Of a DNA stretch of 64,000 bases, positions 45,023 through 54,555 are shown in pieces. The stretch is from Parasedimentitalea maritima. Its GTDB lineage: Bacteria; Pseudomonadota; Alphaproteobacteria; Rhodobacterales; Rhodobacteraceae. The notes under the pieces were generated by a model. It saw only the letters and a program-made list of their open reading frames with translations. It ran no database searches and was not told the DNA's origin. The DNA is taken from NCBI RefSeq assembly GCF_005771405.1, contig NZ_VAUA01000003.1, positions 372,001 through 436,000 on the forward strand, read 5' to 3'. A program made the position numbers and the translations under genes. Each line of letters starts with the position of its first letter. Positions within the stretch are counted from its first letter, which is position 1.

Positions 45023-48000
45023 GCCATTTTTCCTGTGTTGTCATTGGCAATGAATCGCTGCTTATCGGTTGCGCAGATGCGTTGTTACGCGGTGGGCACG
45101 ACGTACACGCCGTGGTTTCTACCGATCCGGATATCTGCGCCTGGGCAACGGACAAGGGATTAACCCAATACGCCAAAGCCGCAGATTTAAGCGGCAATTT
45201 CGACTGGCTGTTCTCCATCGCCAACCTGACGCTGATCCCCGATGCTGTGTTGAACATGGCCAGCAAGGGCGCGATCAATTTCCACGATGGCCCTTTGCCG
45301 CGTTATGCCGGGTTGAACACGCCAAACTGGGCGTTGATCAACGGTGAAGCCGAGCATGGCATCACATGGCACATGATCGAAGGTGGCGTTGACGAAGGCG
45401 ACATTGTTGCCCAACGCCTGTTCCCGCTATCCGAAGACGAAACTGCGTTTAGCTTGAATTCCAAATGTTATGCCGCTGCAATCGACAGCTTTGGCGAGGT
45501 AATGGCGCAATTGGAGTCCGGTGCAATAACCCGAACGCCACAGGATCTGAGCCAGCGCAGCTATTTTTCCCGTGCCGACCGCCCTGCGGCTGGCGGCCGG
45601 TTGGACTTTACCCGCCCAGCCAACGAGCTGTCACAACTGGTGCGCGCCTTGGACTATGGCGGCTATTGGAACCCCCTTTGCGCAGCCAAGGTCGACGTCA
45701 ACGGTCGGATCGTTCTGGTTGGCTCGGCAACTGTTTCTGAGGGCAGCGGCCCGGCAGGTACAGTACTGGATCACCACGCAGACCAGCTGACCATCGCCAC
45801 CGGTGATGGCGCTATCACGCTGGGAAAACTGACCCGGCCCAACGGTGCGGTTGTTGACCTGAACACTCTGTGTCAGCCGGGTGATATTCTGACCTCATTG
45901 AGCCAAGAGCACGCAGATGCCCTGACAACGCAAATGGCGGCGACGCAGGCTGGCGAAACCCATTGGCGAAACCGGCTCAAGAGGATGCAGCCGGTGACTG
46001 TGCCATTGGCCCGGAAAACTGGTGAAAGTGGTTTTGAAACCATAGAAATTGCCCTGCCGCAAGAACGAACACCTGAACAAATCCAAGCCGCTGTCTTGGG
46101 ATGGGCTCTGCTTAGCACTGGCGATGATCAGGCCGATCTGGCTCTGTCCAGCGCCAAACTCGGCGATGCTGCTGTCCCGGACATGATTTCAGACTGGGTG
46201 CCGATCCAGGCACGCCGGGACGAACCATTGCCAGATCTGTTGAACAGGCTGGAAAATGAGCAGAAAAAGATCATCAAATTTGGTGGTTTTGCTGCTGACT
46301 TGGCAGCCCGAGATCCGGACCTGTCAGCACAGGGCATGCCCGGCCTTGGCCTGATGCTGGATTTGGACGCGCCCATCCAGGGTTGCGCTGCAACGCTGGC
46401 GGTCACCAATGGCACAGCCAATTTGCACTTTGACCGTGCGCATCTGGGATCAGCTGAGGCAGCTCTGCTCGCCGCTCGCCTGCACGAGGCGCTGAACGCG
46501 ATTTCAACCCACGGCGAGCAGCCGTTGTCCATGTTGTCTGTCCTGCCCGAAGATGAACGCCGTAAGCTGCTGACGGATTGGAACGCCACGGCGCGCGACT
46601 ATCCGACAGATCAGACCATCCACGCCGCATTTGAGGCACAGGCAGCCCGCAGCCCAAATGCCACAGCACTGGTGTATGAGGACCAGACCCTCAGTTATGC
46701 AGCCCTGAACGCGCAGGCCAATCGGGTGGCAACCAAGCTACAGGCGATGGGTGTCAAACCCGGCAGTCATGTTGGTCTCTACGTCTCACGGTCTCCCGAT
46801 CTGGTGATTGCCGCACTTGCTGTAATGAAGGCAGGCGGAGCCTATGTCCCGCTGGACCCAGCCTATCCCGCTGATCGCATTGCGCATTATCTGCAGGACA
46901 GTCAGGCACAGGTTGTTGTGACCCAAACCGCACTGCAAGACAGCCTGCCCAGTTCCGACGCGCAGGTTTTGGTTCTGGATGCAATGACCCCGACAGATGT
47001 TATCCAGCCCAACGTCGACGGTGGCGCAACAGCCGAGGATCTGGCCTATCTGATCTATACCTCTGGCTCGACTGGCACCCCAAAGGGCGTGATGTTGCGC
47101 CATGCCAATGTTGCGAATTTCTTTGCAGGTATGGATGATCGTATCCCGTTTCAGGTCGGCGACACCTGGCTGGCCCTGACCAGCCTATCCTTCGATATTT
47201 CTGTACTAGAGCTGTTCTGGACCCTGTCACGCGGGTTCAAACTGGTTTTGTCCAGCGATGAAAGCCGGTTGAACCTGTCCAACGGTCCAATTGCGATGTC
47301 CAACCGCAAGATGGATTTCAACCTGTTCTACTGGGGCAATGACGACGGTCCGGGACCGCGTAAATACCAGCTTTTGCTGGATGGCGCGCGCTTTGCTGAT
47401 GCAAACGGCTTTAACGCCGTCTGGACACCTGAACGCCATTTCCACGCCTTTGGTGGTCCCTACCCCAACCCATCCGTCACCGGAGCAGCCGTGGCGGCAG
47501 TCACCAGCAACATCAGCGTACGGGCCGGGTCTTGTGTCGCGCCCCTCCACCACCCTGCCCGCGCGGCCGAAGAATGGTCAGTGATCGACAACCTGACCAA
47601 TGGCCGCGCCGGTTTGGGCATTGCATCAGGCTGGCAGCCGGATGATTTTATCCTGCGGCCGGAAAACACGCCGCCTGCCAACAAACCTGCGATGTATGAA
47701 ACCATCGAAGTGCTGCGCAAACTGTGGCGGGGTGAAGAAGTAGAGTTCCCCCGCAAAGACGGTGGCAAACACGCGGTAATCACCCAGCCGCGCCCTGTGT
47801 CCAAGGAACTGCCGATCTGGGTCACAACGGCCGGCAACCCGGACACTTGGCGCGAAGCTGGTGAAATTGGCGCCAATGTGTTGACCCACCTGCTGGGTCA
47901 GAGCATCGACGAGGTGGGCGGCAAGATCCGCATCTACCACGATGCCCTGCGCAAGGCGGGTCACAACCCAGATGACTTCACCGTCACTCTGATGCTGCAC

Positions 48001-49614
48001 ACCTATCTGGACGACACCCGCGAACAGGCGCGCGAGATCGCCCGCGAACCCATGAAAGACTACCTGCGTTCAGCTGCAGGATTGATTAAACAATACGCCT
48101 GGGCTTTCCCGGCGTTCAAGCGGCCCAAGGGCGTGGAAAACGCCTTTGATATGAAGTTGGACGGGCTCAGCGCCGAAGAACTTGAGGCGATCCTTGAATT
48201 TGCCTTTGAGCGTTATTTTGAGGACTCAGGCCTGTTTGGCACCGTTCAGGATGCGGTCGCACGGGTCGAACAGCTAAAGCGCATCGGCGTGGATGAGATT
48301 GCCTGCCTGATCGACTATGGCATTGCGCCGGATGTGGTGATGGAGGGGCTGAAACCGCTGGCAGAAACCCTGCGCCTGTCCAATGCGCCCACCGAACTGG
48401 CCGCGGATGATTTCTCGCTGGCTGCACAGGTCATACGTCATGATGTCAGCCACATGCAATGCACCCCGTCGATGGCGCGGATGATTTGCATGAACGGCGA
48501 GGCGCGCTTGGCGCTGGGTCAGCTACAGCAGTTGATGATTGGGGGCGAGGCGCTGCCCGGTGATCTGGTAGAGGACCTCCGCCAAACCACTCAGGCGCAA
48601 ATCCACAACATGTACGGGCCAACAGAAACCACAATTTGGTCCACCGTGCAGACACTTGAAGAGATCCCGTCGGGCATTGCACCAATTGGCACACCAATCG
48701 CCAATACCAGTACATATGTGCTGGATGACAAACGATGCCCCGTTCCTATTGGCGCAGTTGGTGAATTGTTCATCGGTGGTGCCGGTGTTGCAGCAGGGTA
48801 TTGGCAGCGTGCGGATTTAACCTCTGAAATGTTTGTTGACGATCCCTTTAACGATGGCAACGGGCGCATGTATCGCACCGGTGATCTGGTGCGTTGGCGC
48901 AGTGACGGGCAGCTCGGCTATTTGGGGCGCACCGACACTCAGGTCAAAATCCGCGGACAGCGCATTGAATTGGGTGAAATCGAAGCCGCAATTGCTGAAT
49001 TCGACGGGATCACTGCCGCCGTTGTTGTGGCGCGCACGGTCAACGGAAACGAGACGCTGGTCGGCTATATCACAACCACAGAGCCGGTCGATGATCTGGC
49101 ATTATGTGGCAGTCTGGCATTGCGGTTGGCCGAGGTAATGGTGCCAGCGCATATTGTGACACTGGATCAGTTCCCGCTGACACCCAACAAAAAGATCGAC
49201 CGCAAAGCCCTGCCCGACCCCAAGCCAACGCGTGAAGCCGTTGCGATTGATGCCCCACCACCAGCTGCCGGTGCTCAGGCGCAGATTGCTGCAATCTGGG
49301 GACGAATTTTGGGCGTTGGGAACATCCGGGCCCAGGATAGTTTCTTTGCTCTGGGAGGCCATTCACTGTTGGCCGTCCAGGCACACCGCGATATTCGGGC
49401 AGAAACCGGGGTGGCCAAACTCTCAATCACCGATATATTCCGCTTTCCAACACTGTCCGGTCTTGCCGCGCATCTGGATAAACTGTCCGGTGGCACGGCG
49501 TCGGTCGAAGAAAAACCCGACGCCGAAGCAGAAGCCGCAGCAGAGGCGGAGAAGTCGGACAAAATGTCAAAACGCCGCGCCATGCGGGCCAACCGCAAAG
49601 CAAGGACCGGATGA
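45019..49614 (+). CDS. NRPS-like protein: formyltransferase, degenerate C, A domain with inserted luciferase-like monooxygenase, PCP
   Basis: A 1531-residue protein. Residues 1-300 are a formyltransferase domain with Asn87, His89 (INFHDGPLPRY) and Asp125. Residues 340-515 resemble the C-terminal half of a condensation domain but no HHxxxDG is present. The adenylation domain starts near 530 with IYTSGSTGTPKG (A3) and FDIS (A4, 725). Between A4 and A5 (NMYGPTETTIW, 1197), a luciferase-like FMN monooxygenase is inserted (about 765-1115, MDFNLFYWGNDDG...). This is the MupA/Atu3671-type (TIGR04020) arrangement. PCP serine is Ser1449 in LGGHSL. The predicted specificity residues are D-I-L-Q-M-G-M-I-W-K, very close to the glycine code. 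Translation is coupled on both sides (ATGA). Confidence 0.93.
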   Translation: MSHFSCVVIGNESLLIGCADALLRGGHDVHAVVSTDPDICAWATDKGLTQYAKAADLSGNFDWLFSIANLTLIPDAVLNMASKGAINFHDGPLPRYAGLNTPNWALINGEAEHGITWHMIEGGVDEGDIVAQRLFPLSEDETAFSLNSKCYAAAIDSFGEVMAQLESGAITRTPQDLSQRSYFSRADRPAAGGRLDFTRPANELSQLVRALDYGGYWNPLCAAKVDVNGRIVLVGSATVSEGSGPAGTVLDHHADQLTIATGDGAITLGKLTRPNGAVVDLNTLCQPGDILTSLSQEHADALTTQMAATQAGETHWRNRLKRMQPVTVPLARKTGESGFETIEIALPQERTPEQIQAAVLGWALLSTGDDQADLALSSAKLGDAAVPDMISDWVPIQARRDEPLPDLLNRLENEQKKIIKFGGFAADLAARDPDLSAQGMPGLGLMLDLDAPIQGCAATLAVTNGTANLHFDRAHLGSAEAALLAARLHEALNAISTHGEQPLSMLSVLPEDERRKLLTDWNATARDYPTDQTIHAAFEAQAARSPNATALVYEDQTLSYAALNAQANRVATKLQAMGVKPGSHVGLYVSRSPDLVIAALAVMKAGGAYVPLDPAYPADRIAHYLQDSQAQVVVTQTALQDSLPSSDAQVLVLDAMTPTDVIQPNVDGGATAEDLAYLIYTSGSTGTPKGVMLRHANVANFFAGMDDRIPFQVGDTWLALTSLSFDISVLELFWTLSRGFKLVLSSDESRLNLSNGPIAMSNRKMDFNLFYWGNDDGPGPRKYQLLLDGARFADANGFNAVWTPERHFHAFGGPYPNPSVTGAAVAAVTSNISVRAGSCVAPLHHPARAAEEWSVIDNLTNGRAGLGIASGWQPDDFILRPENTPPANKPAMYETIEVLRKLWRGEEVEFPRKDGGKHAVITQPRPVSKELPIWVTTAGNPDTWREAGEIGANVLTHLLGQSIDEVGGKIRIYHDALRKAGHNPDDFTVTLMLHTYLDDTREQAREIAREPMKDYLRSAAGLIKQYAWAFPAFKRPKGVENAFDMKLDGLSAEELEAILEFAFERYFEDSGLFGTVQDAVARVEQLKRIGVDEIACLIDYGIAPDVVMEGLKPLAETLRLSNAPTELAADDFSLAAQVIRHDVSHMQCTPSMARMICMNGEARLALGQLQQLMIGGEALPGDLVEDLRQTTQAQIHNMYGPTETTIWSTVQTLEEIPSGIAPIGTPIANTSTYVLDDKRCPVPIGAVGELFIGGAGVAAGYWQRADLTSEMFVDDPFNDGNGRMYRTGDLVRWRSDGQLGYLGRTDTQVKIRGQRIELGEIEAAIAEFDGITAAVVVARTVNGNETLVGYITTTEPVDDLALCGSLALRLAEVMVPAHIVTLDQFPLTPNKKIDRKALPDPKPTREAVAIDAPPPAAGAQAQIAAIWGRILGVGNIRAQDSFFALGGHSLLAVQAHRDIRAETGVAKLSITDIFRFPTLSGLAAHLDKLSGGTASVEEKPDAEAEAAAEAEKSDKMSKRRAMRANRKARTG

Positions 49615-50297
49615 TCACAGAATTGACGGCGCAGGATACTCAGCGGCATGCTCTGGCGCGGGTGCTGTTTGAAGAGGATGTGGCATTGGCGGTGTACAAT
49701 CCACTGGCCAATCCGCCACGCCCATTTTCGGCTGAACTGGCCTGCCTGTCGCCCAATGCTGTTGAAAAACGCCAACGCGAATTTGCGGCGGGCCGCGCCG
49801 CGGCCCATGCGGCAATGGGTGATTTGGGGTATCCCGCCCAGCCGGTGCTGGTCGGCGACAAGCGCGCTCCCATTTGGCCCAAAGGGCTGACCGGATCAAT
49901 CACCCATACCCGCAGCTGCGCGATGGCGGTGCTGGCACGGTCTGATAATTTACGTGGTCTTGGCATCGACGTCGAAGAAGACACACCGCTGAAAAATGAC
50001 TTACTGCCCGCGATCTGCTCGGAACGGGAACAAGCATGGCTCAAATCGCAGAGTAACCCGGGCCAGTTGGCTAAAGTGATTTTCTCGGCCAAAGAAGCCG
50101 CCTATAAGTGTCAATATACCTTGAGCCAACGGTTCTTTGGGTTTGATGGGATGGAGTTAGAGCTAGATCTGGCGCAGGGTCGGTTTCAGGCCCGCCTGAC
50201 CGCTGAACAGCCTCCCTTTGCCCGTGGTGCTACCTTTGACGGGCAATTTGCCGTTGGCGCTGGGGTGATCGTGACCGCAGCCGAACTGCGTAACTAA
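49611..50297 (+). CDS. 4'-phosphopantetheinyl transferase (EntD/Sfp type)
   Basis: A 228-residue protein with SITHTRSCAMAVLA, GLGIDVEEDTP (Mg-binding Asp/Glu) and FSAKEAAYKCQY, the three family motifs. It would load the phosphopantetheine arm onto the ACP (Ser1805) and PCP (Ser1449) of the two large synthases in this operon. Its ATG overlaps the NRPS stop, which links it firmly to them. Confidence 0.93.
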   Translation: MITELTAQDTQRHALARVLFEEDVALAVYNPLANPPRPFSAELACLSPNAVEKRQREFAAGRAAAHAAMGDLGYPAQPVLVGDKRAPIWPKGLTGSITHTRSCAMAVLARSDNLRGLGIDVEEDTPLKNDLLPAICSEREQAWLKSQSNPGQLAKVIFSAKEAAYKCQYTLSQRFFGFDGMELELDLAQGRFQARLTAEQPPFARGATFDGQFAVGAGVIVTAAELRN

Positions 50298-50309
50298 AAG
50301 GAAGCCAGG

Positions 50310-51212
50310 ATGACACGACGTGGGTTTCTGGCTCTGCTGGCGCTGCTACCAACCTCTGGTGCCGCGGCATCAACTTTGGCCGTTCCACAACTTTCGCCAC
50401 CCAATGCTCCGCTGAATGTTTATCATCTGGGGCACTCGCTGGTGGGGGCAGACATGCCGTCAATGCTGGCGCAATTAGCCGGTGAAGGGCATCGCTGGAA
50501 CAGCCAACTGGGGTCGGGAACGTCGCTGAAGCAACATTGGGAACCGGCTGAGCCAATCCTTGACTTTGATCAGGTCAACACCCCGCCCACCTATCGCGAT
50601 GCACGCGAAGCCATCGGGGCCGGAACCTATGACGCCGTGATCCTGACCGAGATGGTCGAGCTGCGCGATGCCATCCGCTATTTTGGCGCAGTTAAATACC
50701 TGCGCCGCTGGGCAAACCTGGCACGTGACGCCAATGCCGAAGCACGCCTCTATCTGTATGAAACCTGGCATCCGCTGGATGACCCGGATGGCTGGTTACA
50801 CCGGATTGATACAGATCTGGATCGCCTGTGGCTGGGAAAACTGGCCGGGTCGGACAGCCGTCGCAACCCCAAACATCCTCTCTACCTGATCCCCGGCGGT
50901 CAGGTGATGGCGGCGGTGGCCCGAGCGGCTGAAGCCGGTAACATTGACGGCTTGACCAAACGAGGGCAATTGTTTGCCAAAACACCATCGGGCGAGCAGG
51001 ATATGATCCACTTCAATGATCTGGGGGCCTATGTGGTGGCACTGACCCATTATGCCGTGTTGTACCACCGTTCGCCGGTTGGCTTGCCCCATCAGTTGCT
51101 ACGCGCTGATGGACACCCCGCAGACGCCCTAACCCCAGTAGCCGCGCGGCAGGTGCAAAACATCGTCTGGCAGGTCGTCACCTCTTTGCCGCGAACCGGA
51201 GTTACGCCATGA
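50310..51212 (+). CDS. Exported SGNH-hydrolase-like protein
   Basis: A 300-residue protein with a twin-arginine-like N-terminus (MTRRGFLALLALLPTSGAAA) and thus probably exported. The SGNH pattern is HLGHSLVG (candidate Ser43) and DMIHFNDLG (Asp231 and His234), plus ETWHPLDD at the middle. Such folds include acetyl- and acyl-esterases of polysaccharides. It lies 12 bp past the phosphopantetheinyl transferase, and its stop overlaps the next gene, a larger homologue. I assign only fold and likely location; activity is inferred. Confidence 0.75.
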   Translation: MTRRGFLALLALLPTSGAAASTLAVPQLSPPNAPLNVYHLGHSLVGADMPSMLAQLAGEGHRWNSQLGSGTSLKQHWEPAEPILDFDQVNTPPTYRDAREAIGAGTYDAVILTEMVELRDAIRYFGAVKYLRRWANLARDANAEARLYLYETWHPLDDPDGWLHRIDTDLDRLWLGKLAGSDSRRNPKHPLYLIPGGQVMAAVARAAEAGNIDGLTKRGQLFAKTPSGEQDMIHFNDLGAYVVALTHYAVLYHRSPVGLPHQLLRADGHPADALTPVAARQVQNIVWQVVTSLPRTGVTP

Positions 51213-53722
51213 GCTGGACCAGTGTCGTTGGCTCGGTTGTTATGATCGGTCACAGCCTGTTTGGCCCGGACAATCCGCAGATGCTGGATCAATTGCTGAC
51301 CGCGCGCAGCCCGGCGGCGGTGTCGGTTCAATCACAAATTATCAACGGTGCGCCACTGCAATACAACTGGGAGCACGCCGACAGTGCCGAAGGCATCAAT
51401 GCCCGCACGCGTTTGCAGCGTCCGGCCGACGTCGTCATTGTGACCGAAGCCATTCCACTGGCCAATCACCTGAAATGGAGCAACACCCCCGAGGCGGTGA
51501 CCCGCTTTTATGAGCTGGCCCGCGCGGCCAACCCGGACGTACAGTTTTTTGTGCAAGAGACCTGGCACAGCCTGAAAAGCGGAAGCGGTGAGGTGGTGGA
51601 GTTTGACGACGGCATGAAAACCCCATGGCGTGATCGCCTGGAACACGATCTGCCGCGCTGGCAGGACGTGGTGGATACGGTCAACGCCAGCACCAACGGC
51701 AACGTGGTATTATTGCCAGCAGGTCAGGCGATGGGCCGGTTGGATGATGCCATTCTTGCCGGCACAGTCCCCGGTTTGACGCATATCAGTGATGTTTTTG
51801 CCGACGACATCCATCCCAATGACATCGGTTTCTATTACTTGTCTCTTTTGCAATACGCGGTGCTGACTGGCGACACGCCGGTAGGTTTGCCACACGAGCT
51901 AAACGATCGTTGGGGGGCAAAATTTGATCCACCCTCAGCCCAACTGGCCAAACGGTTGCAACACATCGCCTGGGAGGCTGCGCAGGGCAGCCCGACCCGT
52001 ACCGCCCTGCCCCCCGAGCCTGAAGCACTGCCCGAAGAACCAAAAATAGCGCGGCTCAATGTGCCTGTCTCTGACGAGGGTACTGCTGCCCCCACCGCGC
52101 TCCGCCAGCCCATCGCGATCAATCTGGCCGCGATTGCGGATTGGAGCCCGCAGGCCCCGTTTCTGGACCACTTTAAAACCGCGCGACCTTGGATTGGCCA
52201 TATCGCTGGGCAATGGGGCGGTGCCGGGCACGATGACCTAGTCTCTGCGGACTATTTGGACAAAAACGGCTGGCCTACTGCACTTCCTCCGGAACTGGGT
52301 TCAATTGGCACGGTCATCCTGACCGACCTGCCAGAAACAGCGACTTCGCTGGCCGGGCGCTATGTGTTGCGATTTGAAGGCGATGGCATTGTCGAGGTCT
52401 CCGGGCGCGGCAAGAACGTCCGCTATGGCAAAGGTCTGGTCTCGTTCGACTATACCCCCGGCCCCGGCCCCGTTGAGATCCGCATTCAGCGCACGGACCG
52501 CGCGAACACCGGCGACTATGTACGCAACATAACCGTGGTCAAGCAGGAGCATCTGGACGCCTATGATGCAGGCGCCTTGTTCAATCCGCTCTGGCTGGAC
52601 AGATTGCAGGGCTTTGCCGCGCTGCGGTTTATGGACTGGATGGAGACCAATGGCTCTGCGCAGATCGGTTGGGAAGACCGTCCGCTGATCAGTGATTACA
52701 CCTGGGGCCGCAAGGGGGTCCCCGCAGAGATCATGTTGGAATTGGCGGATCAGCTGGCGACCGATCCATGGTTCACCATGCCCCATGCGGGCGATGACAG
52801 TTACTTTCGCCAGTTCGCCATGCTCGCAGCCGCCGGGCTGGATGATGATCGTCAGGTCTATGTGGAATACTCCAACGAGGTCTGGAACTGGCAGTTCCCA
52901 CAGGCCAAATGGGCTGATGATCAAGCCCGCACCCGTTGGGGCGGTGATGATTTGTGGATGCAGTTCTACGGTGGCCGCGCCGCCGAAATGGCGCAAATAT
53001 GGACCGCCAGTTTTGGCGATAAGGCCCCAGAGCAATTGGTGCGGGTTATCACCACCCAGACTGGGTGGCTGGGACTAGAGCAACAAATCCTCGAAGCCCC
53101 ACTGTGGGTGGCCGAAAAAGCCGACCGACACCCCCCGGCAAGATACTTCGATGCCTATGCGGTCACCGGTTACTTCGGCGGCATTTTAGGGCTCAAGGAT
53201 CGAGCGGGCATGGTACGGGCCTGGATTGCGGACAGTGCAGAACGCGCCCATGACGCAGCAACAGCTCAGGGTTTGACAGGCACCGCACAGAGAGATTTTG
53301 TCTCGAAGCATCAGTACGACATCGCCAGCGTTCAAGCCGAAGCGGAGCTGCGCGATGGGCTGATTTCAGGCGATCCCGCAGATACTCTGGCTGACCTGCT
53401 GGGCCGGGTCCTGCCTTATCAGGCCGATATCGCTGCCAAACATGGCCTGGACCTGATCATGTACGAAGGCGGCAGCCACATCGTGGGCATCGGGCCCATG
53501 GTTGATGACGATACGCTGACCGGCTTTTTCACCCATTTCAACTATACAACCGAAATCGGCACGCTTTATGGTGAGTTGCTTGCGGGTTGGCAGGCTTTGG
53601 GCGGCCAGATGTTCACAGCCTATGTTGATGTCTACACCCCTGCCAAATGGGGCAGCTGGGGCGCCCTACGCAACCTCAATGACAGTAATCCACGCTGGGA
53701 TGCTCTGGAGGCGGTGAAATGA
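51209..53722 (+). CDS. SGNH-like domain fused to a putative clan GH-A glycosidase domain
   Basis: An 837-residue two-part protein. Residues 1-260 repeat the SGNH-like layout of the preceding protein: MIGHSL (Ser16), QETWHSL and DDIHPND (Asp199, His202). From about 305 a second part follows: a beta-rich segment and then a likely TIM barrel with VEYSNEVWNW (Asn556-Glu557, the NE acid/base of clan GH-A) and IMYEGGSHIVG (Glu753, candidate nucleophile). No signal peptide is visible, unlike its neighbour. It may edit the polysaccharide, but substrate and location are unknown. ATGA overlaps on both sides. Confidence 0.72.
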   Translation: MSWTSVVGSVVMIGHSLFGPDNPQMLDQLLTARSPAAVSVQSQIINGAPLQYNWEHADSAEGINARTRLQRPADVVIVTEAIPLANHLKWSNTPEAVTRFYELARAANPDVQFFVQETWHSLKSGSGEVVEFDDGMKTPWRDRLEHDLPRWQDVVDTVNASTNGNVVLLPAGQAMGRLDDAILAGTVPGLTHISDVFADDIHPNDIGFYYLSLLQYAVLTGDTPVGLPHELNDRWGAKFDPPSAQLAKRLQHIAWEAAQGSPTRTALPPEPEALPEEPKIARLNVPVSDEGTAAPTALRQPIAINLAAIADWSPQAPFLDHFKTARPWIGHIAGQWGGAGHDDLVSADYLDKNGWPTALPPELGSIGTVILTDLPETATSLAGRYVLRFEGDGIVEVSGRGKNVRYGKGLVSFDYTPGPGPVEIRIQRTDRANTGDYVRNITVVKQEHLDAYDAGALFNPLWLDRLQGFAALRFMDWMETNGSAQIGWEDRPLISDYTWGRKGVPAEIMLELADQLATDPWFTMPHAGDDSYFRQFAMLAAAGLDDDRQVYVEYSNEVWNWQFPQAKWADDQARTRWGGDDLWMQFYGGRAAEMAQIWTASFGDKAPEQLVRVITTQTGWLGLEQQILEAPLWVAEKADRHPPARYFDAYAVTGYFGGILGLKDRAGMVRAWIADSAERAHDAATAQGLTGTAQRDFVSKHQYDIASVQAEAELRDGLISGDPADTLADLLGRVLPYQADIAAKHGLDLIMYEGGSHIVGIGPMVDDDTLTGFFTHFNYTTEIGTLYGELLAGWQALGGQMFTAYVDVYTPAKWGSWGALRNLNDSNPRWDALEAVK

Positions 53723-54555
53723 CCCAATTGGTCTCGGTCTTGATCCCAGCCCATAATGAGGCCGGTTATATCGCTGCCTGCTTAGACGCATTGTTTGCCT
53801 CTGACCCTCTGCCAAATGGGATGTCGGGCGAGGTTTTGGTACTGGCCAATGGCTGCACCGATACCACCGCCGAGATCGCACGATCTATATCGCCCGCTGC
53901 GGGTTGGATCATGCAGGTTCTGGAAATTGCCGAAGGCGGAAAATTGAACGCTCTGAATACCGGCGATGCCACGGCTAAGGGCGACGTGCTGATTTATCTG
54001 GATGCGGATGTTGTGGTCGAGCCTGCCCTGATCCAGCAAATTGCCACGGGTTTGGCCGGGGACGGACCGCTCTATGGCAGCGGACGCCCGGTGGTTGCCC
54101 CGGCCAGCACCCCACTCACCCGCGCCTATGGTCGGTTTTGGCAGAAACTTCCCTTTGTCAGCCAAGGTGTGCCGGGGTTTGGCCTGTTTGCGATGAACCG
54201 GGCTGGACGTCTGCGGTGGGGTAACTGGCCTGATATCATTTCCGATGACACCTTTGCCCGATTGAGTTTTTCCCCCTCTGAACGGATTTCTCTGCCAGCC
54301 AGCTATCACTGGCCAATGGTCGAAGGTTTGGAAAATCTGGTTCGGGTGAGACGTCGTCAGAACATTGGGGTCTCTGAAATTGAAGAAACATATCCTCAGC
54401 TTCTGAAAAACGATGAGAAAATGCCGGTGGGAGTCGCAGGATTGCTCAAGATGGCCAGGCGTGATCCACTTGGTTTTGGCGCCTATGCCTTGGTTTCGTT
54501 GCTTGTAAAAACGCCTATGTATTCTTCTAGGTCACGTTGGGCACGCGGGCGTTAA
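53719..54555 (+). CDS. Family 2 glycosyltransferase
   Basis: A 278-residue GT2 with VSVLIPAHNEAGYIAACLD, VLANGCTDTTAE, GGKLNALNTGDATA and LIYLDADVVVEP (DAD metal site). No N-terminal membrane span; a hydrophobic stretch near the C-terminus may associate with the membrane. It is the last gene of the 17-kb operon and overlaps by 4 bp the convergent GT4 gene. Confidence 0.9.
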   Translation: MTQLVSVLIPAHNEAGYIAACLDALFASDPLPNGMSGEVLVLANGCTDTTAEIARSISPAAGWIMQVLEIAEGGKLNALNTGDATAKGDVLIYLDADVVVEPALIQQIATGLAGDGPLYGSGRPVVAPASTPLTRAYGRFWQKLPFVSQGVPGFGLFAMNRAGRLRWGNWPDIISDDTFARLSFSPSERISLPASYHWPMVEGLENLVRVRRRQNIGVSEIEETYPQLLKNDEKMPVGVAGLLKMARRDPLGFGAYALVSLLVKTPMYSSRSRWARGR

